A stretch of DNA of 64,000 nt from Paraphotobacterium marinum (GTDB taxonomy: Bacteria > Pseudomonadota > Gammaproteobacteria > Enterobacterales > Vibrionaceae), in the NCBI RefSeq assembly GCF_002216855.1, contig NZ_CP022355.1, positions 1,096,695 through 1,160,694 of the forward strand, written 5' to 3'. The position numbers and the translations under genes are program-made. Shown piece after piece: positions 37,964 through 47,507 of the stretch. Within the stretch, counting starts at the first letter, position 1; the number at the start of each line of letters is the position of its first letter. Below the pieces are notes generated by a model. It searched no databases. It was given only the letters and a program-made list of their open reading frames with translations, and was not told the DNA's origin.

Positions 37964-38797
37964 ATGAATTTGAAACGTAATGTATCTAACTCTATTTATA
38001 TTCTTTTTTGTGTTGTTGGAGTTATTATTTGTTTAAGTCCCTTGTTCTCTATTTTTTGGACTTTAGTTTCGAAGGGTTTGTCTGGACTAAGCTGGAGTGT
38101 TTTAACGACTCCAACTGCATCAACTGGTTCAAATGGTGGGTTAAGTAATGCCATATATGGGAGCTTAATCTTAACCGGCTTATCTTTATTGATTGCTACT
38201 CCTATAGGAATATTGGGTGCAACTTGGCTTGTGGAGTTTGGACAGGGAACAAAGCTTGCAAAATATATTAGACTCTTTAATGATAGTTTATTGAGTATCC
38301 CTTCAATTATCGTTGGTCTATTTGTTTATAGTATCATTGTAATTCCTTTTGGGCATTACTCTGCGTATGCAGGTGCGGTCGCGCTTGCTATTATAGCTTT
38401 ACCAATTATTATGCGAGCTAGTGAGGATGCACTATCTTTAGTACCTATGCAATTACGCGAATCAGCTAGTGCACTAGGAGCACCTCGTTGGAAAGTTACC
38501 ATATTCATTGTATATAGAGCTGCTCGCTCTGGTTTAGTTACCTCAGTTATTCTAGCGATGGCAAGAATCACTGGTGAAACAGCCCCATTGTTATTTACTG
38601 TTTTAAACTCTCAATTTCCATCACTGAGTTTATCAAAACCTATGGCTAATTTACCTGTTACAATTTATGAATATGCATTGAGTCCCTATGATGACTGGAA
38701 TCAATTAGCTTGGGGCGGTGCATTATTAATTACTATTTTCGTATTAGCTAGTAGTATGATTAGTCGTTCATTATTAAGAAAAAAAGAAGGTCATTAA
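37964..38797 (+). CDS. pstA: Phosphate ABC transporter permease PstA
   Basis: 277-residue permease with six predicted helices and the EAA loop LRESASALGAPRWKVTIFIV. The segment MARITGETAPLLFTVLNSQF is characteristic of PstA. It is immediately after pstC and one base before pstB, so translation is coupled along pstCAB. Length is in the family range (about 280-300). Confidence 0.96.
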   Translation: MNLKRNVSNSIYILFCVVGVIICLSPLFSIFWTLVSKGLSGLSWSVLTTPTASTGSNGGLSNAIYGSLILTGLSLLIATPIGILGATWLVEFGQGTKLAKYIRLFNDSLLSIPSIIVGLFVYSIIVIPFGHYSAYAGAVALAIIALPIIMRASEDALSLVPMQLRESASALGAPRWKVTIFIVYRAARSGLVTSVILAMARITGETAPLLFTVLNSQFPSLSLSKPMANLPVTIYEYALSPYDDWNQLAWGGALLITIFVLASSMISRSLLRKKEGH

Positions 38798-38798
38798 A

Positions 38799-39545
38799 AT
38801 GGAAACAGCAATTAAAGTTAGTGGATTAGATTTCTATTATGGTGAAATTCAATCGCTCTTTGGTATTAATCTTGACATCAAAGAAAAACAAATTACTGGG
38901 TTAATTGGCCCATCTGGATCTGGTAAATCCACTTTACTTAGAACTTTTAATCGAATTTATGAATTACACCCTGGACAAAAAGCAAAGGGAGAAATATCAC
39001 TATTTGGGGACAATATCTTAGAACGAGGAACTGATATTAACTCCTTAAGAGCTAAAGTAGGGATGGTTTTCCAAAAGCCGACGCCTTTTCCAATGAGCAT
39101 TTTAAAAAATATAACGTTTGCTCTTAAGATGGCCGGAGTCCCTAAAAATTTGCATCAAGAGAAGATTGAAGAACATTTGAAAGATGCTGCATTATGGGAT
39201 GAAGTTAAGGATAAGCTTCATAAACCAGCCACAGGCTTGTCCGGTGGACAGCAGCAAAGACTTTGTATTGCTAGAACTTTGGCTACTGAACCTGATGTAC
39301 TGCTTCTTGATGAGCCAACTTCTGCTTTAGATCCAGCATCTACAAAAAAAATTGAAAAACTTTTAGTTAATCTAAAAAATAAATATACTGTAATTTTAGT
39401 TACTCATAATTTACGACAAGCTATGCGAGTAGCGGACGAAACTTGTTTTATGATAAAAGGTGAAATTATTGAGTACAGAAATACTAAAGATTTTTTTGAA
39501 TCGCCTCAAGATCAAAGAACTAAAGAATATATTTCACATGAATAA
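38799..39545 (+). CDS. pstB: Phosphate ABC transporter ATP-binding protein PstB
   Basis: 248-residue ABC ATPase energising PstCA. Walker A is GPSGSGKST, the signature is LSGGQQQRLCIAR, Walker B is LLLDEPTSALDP and the H-loop is VTHNLRQAMRVAD. FDFYYGEIQSLF-type A-loop is at the N terminus. phoU, which usually follows pstB, is absent here; the next gene is a cold-shock gene after 241 bases. PhoU may be encoded elsewhere. Confidence 0.97.
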   Translation: METAIKVSGLDFYYGEIQSLFGINLDIKEKQITGLIGPSGSGKSTLLRTFNRIYELHPGQKAKGEISLFGDNILERGTDINSLRAKVGMVFQKPTPFPMSILKNITFALKMAGVPKNLHQEKIEEHLKDAALWDEVKDKLHKPATGLSGGQQQRLCIARTLATEPDVLLLDEPTSALDPASTKKIEKLLVNLKNKYTVILVTHNLRQAMRVADETCFMIKGEIIEYRNTKDFFESPQDQRTKEYISHE

Positions 39546-39590
39546 TTAATTTTTTTAAACTTTAAGGTATAAATTTGTAAAAATAAATGA

Positions 39591-39786
39591 TATACTTTAC
39601 TTGTTTAACGGCCTGATAATCAGACCTATTTATCTGCTACATGATTGAGATTTAGTAAATACTTCGAGTTTTTATTATAAATAGTATAAAGTAAGAAGCT
39701 TTGAATCATAAATGTTAGTTAGTTATAAATAATTCTAAGTTTGGCTTGAACGTACAAATTTTATAGTAAAAAATAGGAGACTAAAT
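39591..39786 (+). promoter_or_regulatory. Cold-shock gene promoter and 5' leader with cold-box-like element
   Basis: TATACT (39591-39596) is a plausible -10. The sequence from 39608, ACGGCCTGATAATCAGACC, aligns with the first 19 bases of the E. coli cspA mRNA as I recall it (13 of 19 identical, including ACGG and CAGACC). The changed bases form a short inverted repeat, CTGAT-A-ATCAG. The leader from there to the ATG is 179 bases, similar to the long cspA leader, and ends with a GGAG at 39776-39779. Confidence 0.6.
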
Positions 39787-39996
39787 ATGTCTAAAATGAC
39801 TGGAACAGTAAAATGGTTTAACGAAAGTAAAGGTTTTGGCTTTATTACTCAAGATAATGGTGATGCAGATGTTTTCGTACATTTTCGTTCTATTCAATCT
39901 GAAGGCTTCAAAACTTTAAATGAAGGTCAAAAAGTATCTTTTGAGTTAGAGCAAGGTCAAAAAGGTCCTCAAGCTGCTAATGTAACTAAGCTTTAA
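39787..39996 (+). CDS. CspA-family cold-shock protein
   Basis: 69-residue OB-fold RNA chaperone with both RNA-binding motifs: KGFGFITQD (RNP1) and VFVHFRSI (RNP2). It starts [19 protein letters not shown] and ends [10 protein letters not shown], the common form in Gammaproteobacteria. Its function is to melt mRNA structure and, when cold-induced, restore translation. A long 5' leader and its own terminator make it a monocistronic unit. The family member (CspA, CspC, CspE or other) cannot be decided from sequence alone. Confidence 0.95.
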   Translation: MSKMTGTVKWFNESKGFGFITQDNGDADVFVHFRSIQSEGFKTLNEGQKVSFELEQGQKGPQAANVTKL

Positions 39997-40015
39997 TAAA
40001 GACTTAAAAATTTTT

Positions 40016-40046
40016 TGAAAAACCAGCCAATGGCTGGTTTTTTTTT
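40016..40046 (+). terminator. Rho-independent terminator after the cold-shock gene
   Basis: AACCAGCCA (40021-40029) pairs with TGGCTGGTT (40031-40039), followed by a T9 tract that begins inside the stem (40038-40046). The stem is 20-25 bases after the cold-shock stop codon. A short A-run precedes it, so it could also act weakly in the other direction. Confidence 0.9.
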
Positions 40047-40109
40047 ATTTATTCTTTCTCTTTATCGTTTATAATGACTTTCAAAATAGCGAGTTATAGG
40101 AATTAAATT

Positions 40110-41861
40110 ATGTATAAGCAATACTGTGGTCGTCTTGATACATCTCATAAAGATCAATTTATTACCCTTAATGGATGGGTGCAAAAAAGAAGAGATTTGG
40201 GAGGCTTGATTTTTATTGACTTGAGAGACCGTGAGGGTATTGTTCAAGTTGTAATTGATCCTGAACATATTGAAACAAATGATGATTTATCTAAGATTAG
40301 AAATGAGTTTTGTTTAGAGATAAAAGGGCATGTTCGTTTAAGGCCACAGCAACAAATAAATCATAAAATCACAACTGGTGAAATTGAGATAAATGCAAAT
40401 ACTTTAAAAGTTATCAGCTCTGCTGATAACTTGCCACTTGATTTTAATCAAAATAATTCTGAAGAGCAGCGTCTTAAGTATAGATATTTAGATTTGAGAA
40501 GAACTGAGATGTCTCAAAAATTAAAGGCACGTTCTCGAATTACATCTATAATTAGAAATTTTCTAGAAGAGCATGACTTTTTAGATATAGAAACCCCAGT
40601 GTTATCAAAATCTACACCAGAAGGTGCTAGGGATTACTTAGTTCCAAGTAGAGTCCACCCAGGGGATTTTTATGCTTTACCTCAATCACCACAGATTTAT
40701 AAACAACTCTTGATGGTTGCTGGATTTGATAAATATTATCAAATTGTAAAATGTTTTAGAGATGAAGATCTAAGAGCTGATAGGCAGCCTGAGTTTACTC
40801 AGGTCGATATTGAAACATCCTTCTTAACATCTGCAGAAATAAGAAATATTGCGGAGTCATTAGTAAGAAGATTGTGGACTCAAACTTTAGATATTGAATT
40901 ACCTCAATTTCCAGTTTATACATATGATTATGTTATGGAAACATATGGTAGCGATAAACCTGATTTAAGGAATCCATTGAAAATTATTGATTTTAAAAGA
41001 TCATTATCTTCATGTTCACTTGGTATTATTCAAGAATCTTTGAGTGATGAAAACTATGTTAAAGGTTTATGTATTCCTAATGGAAGTAAACTTTCAAGAA
41101 AAGAAATAGATAATTATATTGCTTACGCAAAAACATTCAAATCTAAAGGATTAATTTGGATAAAGTTAAATAACATTAAAGATGGATTAAATGGAATCCA
41201 ATCTTCCATTAAAAAGTTTTTAACAGATGAAATACTTAATAATATAATAAAAGCTTGTGATGCTGAAGATGGCGATATTTTATTTATAAGTGTAGATAAA
41301 AAATCAAATGTATTAAATATTCTAGGCGAATTACGAAATAAAATAGGTAACGATTTAAATTTAATACGCTTAGATGAGTGGCAACCACTTTGGGTAGTTG
41401 ATTTTCCAATGTTTGAAACTTCTGAAGATGGGAATCTTCAAGCAATGCATCATCCCTTTACAAGTCCAAAAGAAACAAGTGTAGATAAAATACTAGAGAA
41501 TCCTCTAGAATTACTCTCAAACTCTTATGACATGGTAATTAATGGCTATGAAGTGGGTGGTGGATCAGTAAGAATTCATTCACAAGAGATACAAGCCGCA
41601 ATTTTTAAGTTATTACATTTAGATGAAGATGAACAACAAGATAAGTTTGGGTTTTTACTCGAAGCATTATCGTACGGAGCACCAGCTCATGGTGGTATAG
41701 CTTTTGGTTTAGATAGATTGGTGATGTTATTAGTTGGAACTAATAACATTAGAGATGTTATCGCATTTCCAAAAACCACTTCCGCATCAGATTTAATGAT
41801 GAATGCTCCATCTTCAGTAGATATAAATGTATTAAAGGATCTTTCGATAACAGTTGAATAA
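40110..41861 (+). CDS. aspS: Aspartyl-tRNA synthetase
   Basis: 583-residue class IIb synthetase. The N-terminal OB-fold anticodon-binding domain (about 1-110) includes GWVQKRRDLGGLIFIDLRDREG. Class II motif 2 is RCFRDEDLRADRQPEFTQ and motif 3 lies in GIAFGLDRLVMLL; the GAD insertion domain sits between about 290 and 410. It starts the aspS-yebC-ruvC-ruvA-ruvB series, a common gammaproteobacterial order. Confidence 0.97.
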   Translation: MYKQYCGRLDTSHKDQFITLNGWVQKRRDLGGLIFIDLRDREGIVQVVIDPEHIETNDDLSKIRNEFCLEIKGHVRLRPQQQINHKITTGEIEINANTLKVISSADNLPLDFNQNNSEEQRLKYRYLDLRRTEMSQKLKARSRITSIIRNFLEEHDFLDIETPVLSKSTPEGARDYLVPSRVHPGDFYALPQSPQIYKQLLMVAGFDKYYQIVKCFRDEDLRADRQPEFTQVDIETSFLTSAEIRNIAESLVRRLWTQTLDIELPQFPVYTYDYVMETYGSDKPDLRNPLKIIDFKRSLSSCSLGIIQESLSDENYVKGLCIPNGSKLSRKEIDNYIAYAKTFKSKGLIWIKLNNIKDGLNGIQSSIKKFLTDEILNNIIKACDAEDGDILFISVDKKSNVLNILGELRNKIGNDLNLIRLDEWQPLWVVDFPMFETSEDGNLQAMHHPFTSPKETSVDKILENPLELLSNSYDMVINGYEVGGGSVRIHSQEIQAAIFKLLHLDEDEQQDKFGFLLEALSYGAPAHGGIAFGLDRLVMLLVGTNNIRDVIAFPKTTSASDLMMNAPSSVDINVLKDLSITVE

Positions 41862-41875
41862 ATTTGAGGTGAATT

Positions 41876-42619
41876 ATGGCGGGACATAGTAAATGGGCCA
41901 ATATTAAACACAGAAAAGCAGCACAAGATGCAAAAAGAGGGAAAATATTCACAAAATTAATACGTGAAATTGTTGTTGCTACTAAAGAAGGTGGACCTGA
42001 AGTTGAAAATAATCCAAGACTACGGGCTGCTGTTGATAAAGCTTTATCTAACAATATGACCAGGGATACAGTTAACCGTGCAATCAAACGAGGTGCAGGT
42101 GGAGACGGTGATGAAAACCTTGAAACAGTAATTTACGAAGGTTATGGACCAGGTGGGACCGCAGTGATGGTAGAAACCATGACTGATAATAGAAATCGAA
42201 CTGTATCTGGGGTTAGGCATGCATTTAGTAAAGCTGGAGGTAATCTTGGAACAGATGGAAGTGTTAGTTATTTATTCACAAAAAAAGGAGTAATTAATTA
42301 TTCTAATGATGTGGATGAAGATTTAATTATGGAAGTTGCTATTGAATCTGGTGCAGATGATGTGGAAGTTTATGATGATAAAACTATTGATGTTATAACC
42401 ACGCCTGAAGATTTTGGTTCAGTGAAAGATGCTTTAGATGAAGCAGGGTTTAAATCAGAGAATGCCGAAGTAACTCTTATGCCCTCTACAAAAGCAGAAC
42501 TAGACATCGATACTGCACCAAAATTATTAAGATTAATTGACGCATTAGAAGACTTAGATGATGTTCAAGAAGTATATCATAATGGTGATGTATCGGAAGA
42601 AGTAGCAGAAAAACTATAA
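41876..42619 (+). CDS. yebC: YebC/PmpR family protein
   Basis: 247 residues starting [26 protein letters not shown]-type, the unmistakable YebC N terminus, with [17 protein letters not shown] and EGYGPGG further on. Family members bind DNA as transcription factors or, as shown in more recent work, assist translation at proline runs. The stop codon overlaps the ruvC ATG by one base (TAATG), so translation is coupled to the Holliday-junction genes. Confidence 0.96.
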   Translation: MAGHSKWANIKHRKAAQDAKRGKIFTKLIREIVVATKEGGPEVENNPRLRAAVDKALSNNMTRDTVNRAIKRGAGGDGDENLETVIYEGYGPGGTAVMVETMTDNRNRTVSGVRHAFSKAGGNLGTDGSVSYLFTKKGVINYSNDVDEDLIMEVAIESGADDVEVYDDKTIDVITTPEDFGSVKDALDEAGFKSENAEVTLMPSTKAELDIDTAPKLLRLIDALEDLDDVQEVYHNGDVSEEVAEKL

Positions 42620-43086
42620 TGATTGTGTTAGGCATAGACCCTGGCTCTAGAGTTACTGGATACGGGGTCATTAGTTTTCATAAAAATAAATTAAATTATT
42701 TAGGAAGTGGTTGCATTAAGACCACTTCTTCTGACATTCCTTCAAAAATTGGAGAAATTTTTCAGGACTTAACAGCTGTAATTTTGGAGTTTAGGCCTCA
42801 TATTTGTGCAATAGAAAATGTTTTTATGGGGAAAAACCCAGGATCAGCACTAAAATTAGGTCAAGCAAGAGGCTCTGCAATAGCTGCGGCAAAAAATCAA
42901 AACTTAGATGTTTTAGAGTTTGCACCACGCACAATTAAGCAGCATGTGGTTGGCAAGGGTTCAGCGTCTAAAGAACAGGTAAAACATATGGTTTGCTATC
43001 TCTTGAATATACAAGGGAAATTGCAAATAGATGCTTCTGATGCCTTAGCAATATCAATTTGTTGTGCTCATAATATCCGAACTTAG
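42619..43086 (+). CDS. ruvC: Crossover junction endodeoxyribonuclease RuvC
   Basis: 155-residue Holliday-junction resolvase. The catalytic acidic residues are in LGIDPGSRVTGYG (first Asp), AIENVFMGKNP (Glu), and DASDALAISIC (two Asp), all intact. Slightly shorter than E. coli RuvC (173) at the C terminus. Its start overlaps yebC. About 70 bases separate it from ruvA. Confidence 0.96.
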   Translation: MIVLGIDPGSRVTGYGVISFHKNKLNYLGSGCIKTTSSDIPSKIGEIFQDLTAVILEFRPHICAIENVFMGKNPGSALKLGQARGSAIAAAKNQNLDVLEFAPRTIKQHVVGKGSASKEQVKHMVCYLLNIQGKLQIDASDALAISICCAHNIRT

Positions 43087-43158
43087 ATAGAATTTTTACT
43101 GGATATTTAAACAGCTATAAGTTAACCTATTAATTCCAATAAAGTTCAGGATGAGTAA

Positions 43159-43761
43159 ATGATAAGCCAGATTCGAGGTAAATTACTGAGTAAAACCCCC
43201 CCTAATATTATTTTAGATGTTAATGGAATCGGTTATGAGATTTCAATACCTATGACTAACTTCTACAATTTACCACAGGTTTCTGAAGAAGTGAGTCTTT
43301 TTACTCATTATGTGGTTAGGGAGGATGCTCAACTTTTATATGGATTTTTAACATCTTTGGAAAAATCTCTTTTTTGCGAGGTAATTAAAGCAAATGGAGT
43401 TGGGCCTAAACTTGGTTTAGCTATTTTGTCATCCATGAATGCCTCAGAATTTTGTATTGCTATTTCTGAAAAAAATACAAAACAGTTATTAAAAATACCA
43501 GGTATTGGTAAACGAACAGCTGATAGGTTAATTGTTGAGCTTGCAGATAAACTTGAAGATTTCAATACAGAATTAGCTGGATTAAATTATGATGTTAGTC
43601 TCTCTGAAAACAATTCTAATATTGAGTCTGAAGCTGTTAATGCTTTGGTTTCTTTAGGATATCGAGAAACTGATTCGAGAAAGACCGTCAAGAATATTTT
43701 TAAACAAGATTTTAGTTTAGAAGACACAATAAAATATGCACTTAAAAGTATGATAAACTGA
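43159..43761 (+). CDS. ruvA: Holliday junction branch migration protein RuvA
   Basis: 200-residue junction-recognition subunit. Domain I is an OB-fold ([28 protein letters not shown]), domain II has two helix-hairpin-helix motifs ([13 protein letters not shown] and [17 protein letters not shown]), and domain III (about 150-200) contacts RuvB ([13 protein letters not shown]). It is directly followed by ruvB after 14 bases. Length is typical. Confidence 0.97.
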   Translation: MISQIRGKLLSKTPPNIILDVNGIGYEISIPMTNFYNLPQVSEEVSLFTHYVVREDAQLLYGFLTSLEKSLFCEVIKANGVGPKLGLAILSSMNASEFCIAISEKNTKQLLKIPGIGKRTADRLIVELADKLEDFNTELAGLNYDVSLSENNSNIESEAVNALVSLGYRETDSRKTVKNIFKQDFSLEDTIKYALKSMIN

Positions 43762-43775
43762 TAGGGTGTTCAGTT

Positions 43776-44807
43776 ATGTTGGAAATAGATAGAGTTTTTA
43801 ATGTTGATGATAATGAACAAGATAACGACAGGGTCATTGATAAGGCTATACGACCTAAATTTCTAAAAGATTATGTAGGACAAGAACCAGTAAAAAAACA
43901 AATGGCTGTTTTTATTGAGGCAGCTAAAAACAGGGGAGACTCACTTGATCATGTCTTAATATTCGGTCCTCCAGGCCTAGGAAAAACAACATTATCTCAT
44001 ATAATTGCAAATGAAATGGGAGTAAATCTCAAAACCACATCAGGCCCTGTTATCGAAAAACAGGGAGATTTAGCTGCTTTATTAACAAATCTTGAAGAAA
44101 ATGACATTTTATTTATTGACGAGATTCATAGGCTTTCACCTAACATTGAGGAAATATTATATCCTGCAATGGAGGATTTTCAGTTAGATATTTTAATTGG
44201 TGAGGGACCAGCTGCACGATCCATAAAAATTGATTTACCTCCATTTACTTTGATAGGTGCTACAACAAAAGCAGGTGCGTTAACTTCTCCTTTAAGGGAT
44301 AGATTTGGAATAACACAGCGCTTAGAGTTTTATAATACTGTAGATTTAAAAAATATTTTAATTAATAATGCAAAGTCTTTAAATGTTAATATTGATGAAG
44401 ATGGTGCTTATGAAATTGCAAGACGGTCTCGCGGCACACCAAGAATCTGCAATCGGTTACTAAGAAGAGTAAGAGACTACATTGAGGTCGGTCAAAGAAG
44501 TTGTATTAATGAAGAAACCGCTAATGATTCGTTAAATTTATTAGACGTTGATGATTTGGGTTTTGATTATTTAGACCGAAAATTAATATCTGTTATTATC
44601 GAAAAGTTCAATTTTGGACCTGTTGGCTTAGATAATTTAGCTACCGCAATTGGAGAAGCTAAGGAAACCATAGAAGATGTTATTGAACCTTTTTTAATAC
44701 AAAAAGGATTTATACAAAGAACACCTAGAGGACGAATTATTACTGAATTTGGCATTACCCAATTTAAAAAAAATAATTTATTTGCGTTATCAAACAAGAA
44801 TCAATGA
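43776..44807 (+). CDS. ruvB: Holliday junction branch migration ATPase RuvB
   Basis: 343-residue AAA+ motor. Walker A is [14 protein letters not shown], Walker B is [10 protein letters not shown], sensor 1 is LIGATTKAG, and the arginine finger region is SPLRDRFGI. The C-terminal winged-helix domain has [22 protein letters not shown] and the closing IQRTPRGR. Last of the ruvCAB set, followed after 57 bases by ybgC. Confidence 0.97.
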   Translation: MLEIDRVFNVDDNEQDNDRVIDKAIRPKFLKDYVGQEPVKKQMAVFIEAAKNRGDSLDHVLIFGPPGLGKTTLSHIIANEMGVNLKTTSGPVIEKQGDLAALLTNLEENDILFIDEIHRLSPNIEEILYPAMEDFQLDILIGEGPAARSIKIDLPPFTLIGATTKAGALTSPLRDRFGITQRLEFYNTVDLKNILINNAKSLNVNIDEDGAYEIARRSRGTPRICNRLLRRVRDYIEVGQRSCINEETANDSLNLLDVDDLGFDYLDRKLISVIIEKFNFGPVGLDNLATAIGEAKETIEDVIEPFLIQKGFIQRTPRGRIITEFGITQFKKNNLFALSNKNQ

Positions 44808-44864
44808 TTGATGTTTTACATACATTATGTATTATAAATAAAAAGATATAATCCTAATTTTTCC

Positions 44865-45259
44865 ATGAAACATGAGTACAAATTTAAAATTTTTTATGAT
44901 GATACTGATGCTACAGGATTAGTTTATCACTCAAATTATCTGAAGTTTTTTGAAAGAGCACGTACTGTATATTTACAAGATAAAAACATATATCAAAAAG
45001 ATCTTTTAAAAAATGAAATTTGTTTTGTAGTAGCAAAGGCAGATCTTTCTTTTTGAAACCAGCATTTTTTGAAGATGAATTAATAGTTTTTACTGATATC
45101 CTTTATAAAAAAAAGACAAGTGTTAATTTTTGTCAGATTTTAGTTAATTCTGATAATAAAGTTTTGTGTAAAGCAAATATTACGATAGCATGTGTTCATA
45201 CTAAAAATTTAAAACCATTAAGAATACCTGAACAAATTTTACAGGAGATAAATAAGTGA
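44865..45259 (+). pseudogene. ybgC: Tol-Pal system acyl-CoA thioesterase YbgC, apparent one-base frameshift
   Basis: YbgC is a hotdog-fold thioesterase tied to tol-pal. The first frame (44865-45056) reads IFYDDTDATGLVYHSNYLKFFERART, the catalytic Asp motif, and stops after KADLSF at a TGA. A second frame continues FLKPAFFEDELIVFTDI to the end at 45259. One extra T in the T5 run (45050-45054) joins them as LSFLKPAFF, giving 131 residues (E. coli 134). The T5 is the shortest run among the six such sites. The last codons overlap the tolQ GTG. Confidence 0.9.
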
Positions 45260-45942
45260 ATTCAGATACATCCATTCTTCAACTTTTTTTACAGGCAAGT
45301 CACCTTGTTCAAATTGTAATGTTATTACTATTAGCCTTATCTATTTTTTCTTGGACTGTAATTATACAAAGAACAGCTTTTTTGAAAAAAACAAAAAAAA
45401 ATACAGAAAATTTTGAGGAAAGATTTTGGTCTGGAATTGAACTTTCTTCTTTATTTAAAGAAGCGCAAATAAAAAAAGATAAAATCCAAGGATCTGAAAA
45501 AATATTTTACGCTGGTTTTAAAGAGTATGCACGATTACATAGAACTCATAACAAAAACCCAGAATATGTTTTAGAGGGAACAACAAGAGCTATGAGAATT
45601 AGTTATTCTAAAGAAGTAGATGCCCTTGAAAATAATTTACCCTTTTTAGCAACAGTTGGTTCTATAAGTCCATATATAGGTTTATTTGGAACCGTCTGGG
45701 GTATAATGCACTCATTTATAGCTCTAGGTTCAGTTAAGCAAGCTACCTTGTCAATGGTTGCCCCTGGTATTGCAGAGGCCTTAGTAGCAACTGCAATGGG
45801 TCTGTTTGCAGCGATCCCAGCTGTAATGTTTTACAATAGGTTAACAAATAAAGTATCGAAAATTGAGCATTTATACGAGACATTTATGGAAGAGTTTTCA
45901 AGTATTTTACATAGACAATCTTCTTTAAATACTGAGGAATAA
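45256..45942 (+). CDS. tolQ: Tol-Pal system proton channel subunit TolQ
   Basis: 228-residue inner-membrane protein of the ExbB/TolQ/MotA family, with three transmembrane helices (about 13-35, 130-155, 165-190). Together with TolR it uses the proton-motive force to drive TolA. Family segments [21 protein letters not shown] and [21 protein letters not shown] are clear. The start is a GTG overlapping the ybgC stop by 4 bases (GTGA). Confidence 0.96.
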   Translation: MNSDTSILQLFLQASHLVQIVMLLLLALSIFSWTVIIQRTAFLKKTKKNTENFEERFWSGIELSSLFKEAQIKKDKIQGSEKIFYAGFKEYARLHRTHNKNPEYVLEGTTRAMRISYSKEVDALENNLPFLATVGSISPYIGLFGTVWGIMHSFIALGSVKQATLSMVAPGIAEALVATAMGLFAAIPAVMFYNRLTNKVSKIEHLYETFMEEFSSILHRQSSLNTEE

Positions 45943-45946
45943 AGAA

Positions 45947-46399
45947 ATGTCTTTTAAGAGAAAAAAAAGAAAGCTCACTGCTGAAATTAATGTGGTTCCA
46001 TATATTGATGTAATGCTTGTTTTACTTATTATTTTTATGGTTACAGCTCCATACGTTACACAAGGTGTGGATGTTAATTTGCCTAAAACAGAAACTGCAA
46101 AAACTGCGGCTGAGCTTTCCGGAAACAAAAGTGATGCTTCTTTTATAATCGTTGAGGTGACGAAAAATGGTAGCGTCGGTTTAAGCATTGATAATGAACC
46201 AGTAGAAAGAGACTTAACAAAAAATGAAATATATAACAAAGTTAAGCAAGTACTTGCCGAAAAGCCAGATTCTACTGTTTTAGTTGGTGGAGACTCTGAA
46301 GCTCAATACGCAGATATTGTTACTGTTATGGATGAGTTAAGGCAAGTTGGAGTTAAACAAGTTGGTTTAATGACAGATTTAATTAATAAAAAAGCATAA
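45947..46399 (+). CDS. tolR: Tol-Pal system protein TolR
   Basis: 150-residue ExbD-family protein with one N-terminal membrane helix (about 15-38). The essential Asp lies in the membrane in VVPYIDVMLVLLIIFM. The periplasmic domain (about 60-145) follows. It starts 4 bases after the tolQ stop. Together with TolQ forms the motor that energises TolA. Confidence 0.96.
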   Translation: MSFKRKKRKLTAEINVVPYIDVMLVLLIIFMVTAPYVTQGVDVNLPKTETAKTAAELSGNKSDASFIIVEVTKNGSVGLSIDNEPVERDLTKNEIYNKVKQVLAEKPDSTVLVGGDSEAQYADIVTVMDELRQVGVKQVGLMTDLINKKA

Positions 46400-46403
46400 T
46401 TAT

Positions 46404-47477
46404 ATGAAACTAAAAAATTTTAAACTTGCTTTTGTTATTTCAATATTGATTCATGCTTTATTGTTAGCCTTACTGATTTATAAACCTGTTTTTAAAAATA
46501 CAACCCCACCATCTTCCATAAAGGCTGTGGTTGTTGATCCTAAAATAATAGAACAACAACTTGCATTGATGAAAAATAAACAAAATAAAAAGCCTGAGCA
46601 GGCTGGTAAAGTTGTAGATGAGAAGTCAAAACAAGAAGAAATGGCAAAGCTAGCTGAAGAAAAAGCAAAGCAGGAGGCAGCAGCTAAAGCGGCAGCAGAG
46701 AAAGCAAAGCAGGAGGCAGCAGCTAAAGCGGCAGCAGAGAAAGCGAAGCAGGAGGCAGCAGCTAAAGCGGCAGCGGAGAAAGCGAAGCAGGAGGCAGCAG
46801 CTAAAGCGGCAGCAGAGAAAGCGAAGCAGGAGGCAGCAGCTAAAGCGGCAGCAGAGAAAGCGAAGCAGGAGGCAGCAGCTAAAGCGGCAGCAGAGAAAGC
46901 GAAGCAGGAGGCAGCAGCTAAAGCGGCAGCAGAGAAAGCGAAGCAGGAGGCAGCAGCTAAAGCGGCAGCAGAGAAAGCGAAGCAGGAGGCAGCAGCTAAA
47001 GCGGCAGCAGAGAAAGCGAAGCAGGAGGCAGCAGCGAAAGCAGCAGCAGAGAAAGCTAAGAAAGATGCTGCAGCAAAAGCAGCAGCAGAGAAAGCGAAGC
47101 AGGAAGCAGCAGCAAAAGCTAAAGAATTGGATAGTGTTTTTCAGGGTTTAGCATCAGAAAAAAATCAATTAAGTGCGGCTAAAAAAAGTGAAAAACAAAG
47201 TACTATTGCCTACTATAGAGATAAATATATTGCATTAATAGAAGCTAAATTCATTACAAGACCTTCTTATAATGGCAAAACTTGTACATTAAACTTTAGG
47301 ATGAGTGCCTCAGGGCGAGTTATTAGTGCTATTCCGCAGAGTGGGCCACAGGATTTATGCCAAGATGCGCAGGTTGCAATTAGGAAAGTTGGAGTATTCC
47401 CAATGCCCGAAGATGCAGAGCTATCAAAAGAGTTTCAAAATGGTTGGACCTTGAATTTCAGTCCATCGACTAATTAG
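46404..47477 (+). CDS. tolA: Tol-Pal system energy transducer TolA, with expanded 13-residue repeats
   Basis: 357 residues: a short cytoplasmic start and one transmembrane helix (about 8-26), a long alanine/lysine/glutamate helix (about 85-240) made of twelve near-identical 13-residue units EKAKQEAAAKAAA, and a C-terminal globular domain (about 255-357) whose two cysteines (in KTCTLNF and DLCQDA) probably form the conserved disulfide. TolA spans the periplasm and contacts TolB and Pal. The repeat number sets the helix length and is likely variable among strains. Confidence 0.95.
   Translation: MKLKNFKLAFVISILIHALLLALLIYKPVFKNTTPPSSIKAVVVDPKIIEQQLALMKNKQNKKPEQAGKVVDEKSKQEEMAKLAEEKAKQEAAAKAAAEKAKQEAAAKAAAEKAKQEAAAKAAAEKAKQEAAAKAAAEKAKQEAAAKAAAEKAKQEAAAKAAAEKAKQEAAAKAAAEKAKQEAAAKAAAEKAKQEAAAKAAAEKAKQEAAAKAAAEKAKKDAAAKAAAEKAKQEAAAKAKELDSVFQGLASEKNQLSAAKKSEKQSTIAYYRDKYIALIEAKFITRPSYNGKTCTLNFRMSASGRVISAIPQSGPQDLCQDAQVAIRKVGVFPMPEDAELSKEFQNGWTLNFSPSTN
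46659..47126 (+). repeat. 39-bp tandem repeat, twelve units, inside tolA
   Basis: Twelve in-frame 39-bp units encode the TolA helical spacer. Most are identical or differ at one or two third-position bases; the eleventh encodes KKD in place of KQE and has several synonymous changes. The stretch is visibly richer in G and C than the surrounding DNA. Near-identity at the DNA level implies recent unequal duplication or gene conversion. Confidence 0.95.
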
Positions 47478-47507
47478 TGAGAATACATTACTATTGAGGT
47501 TTAAATA

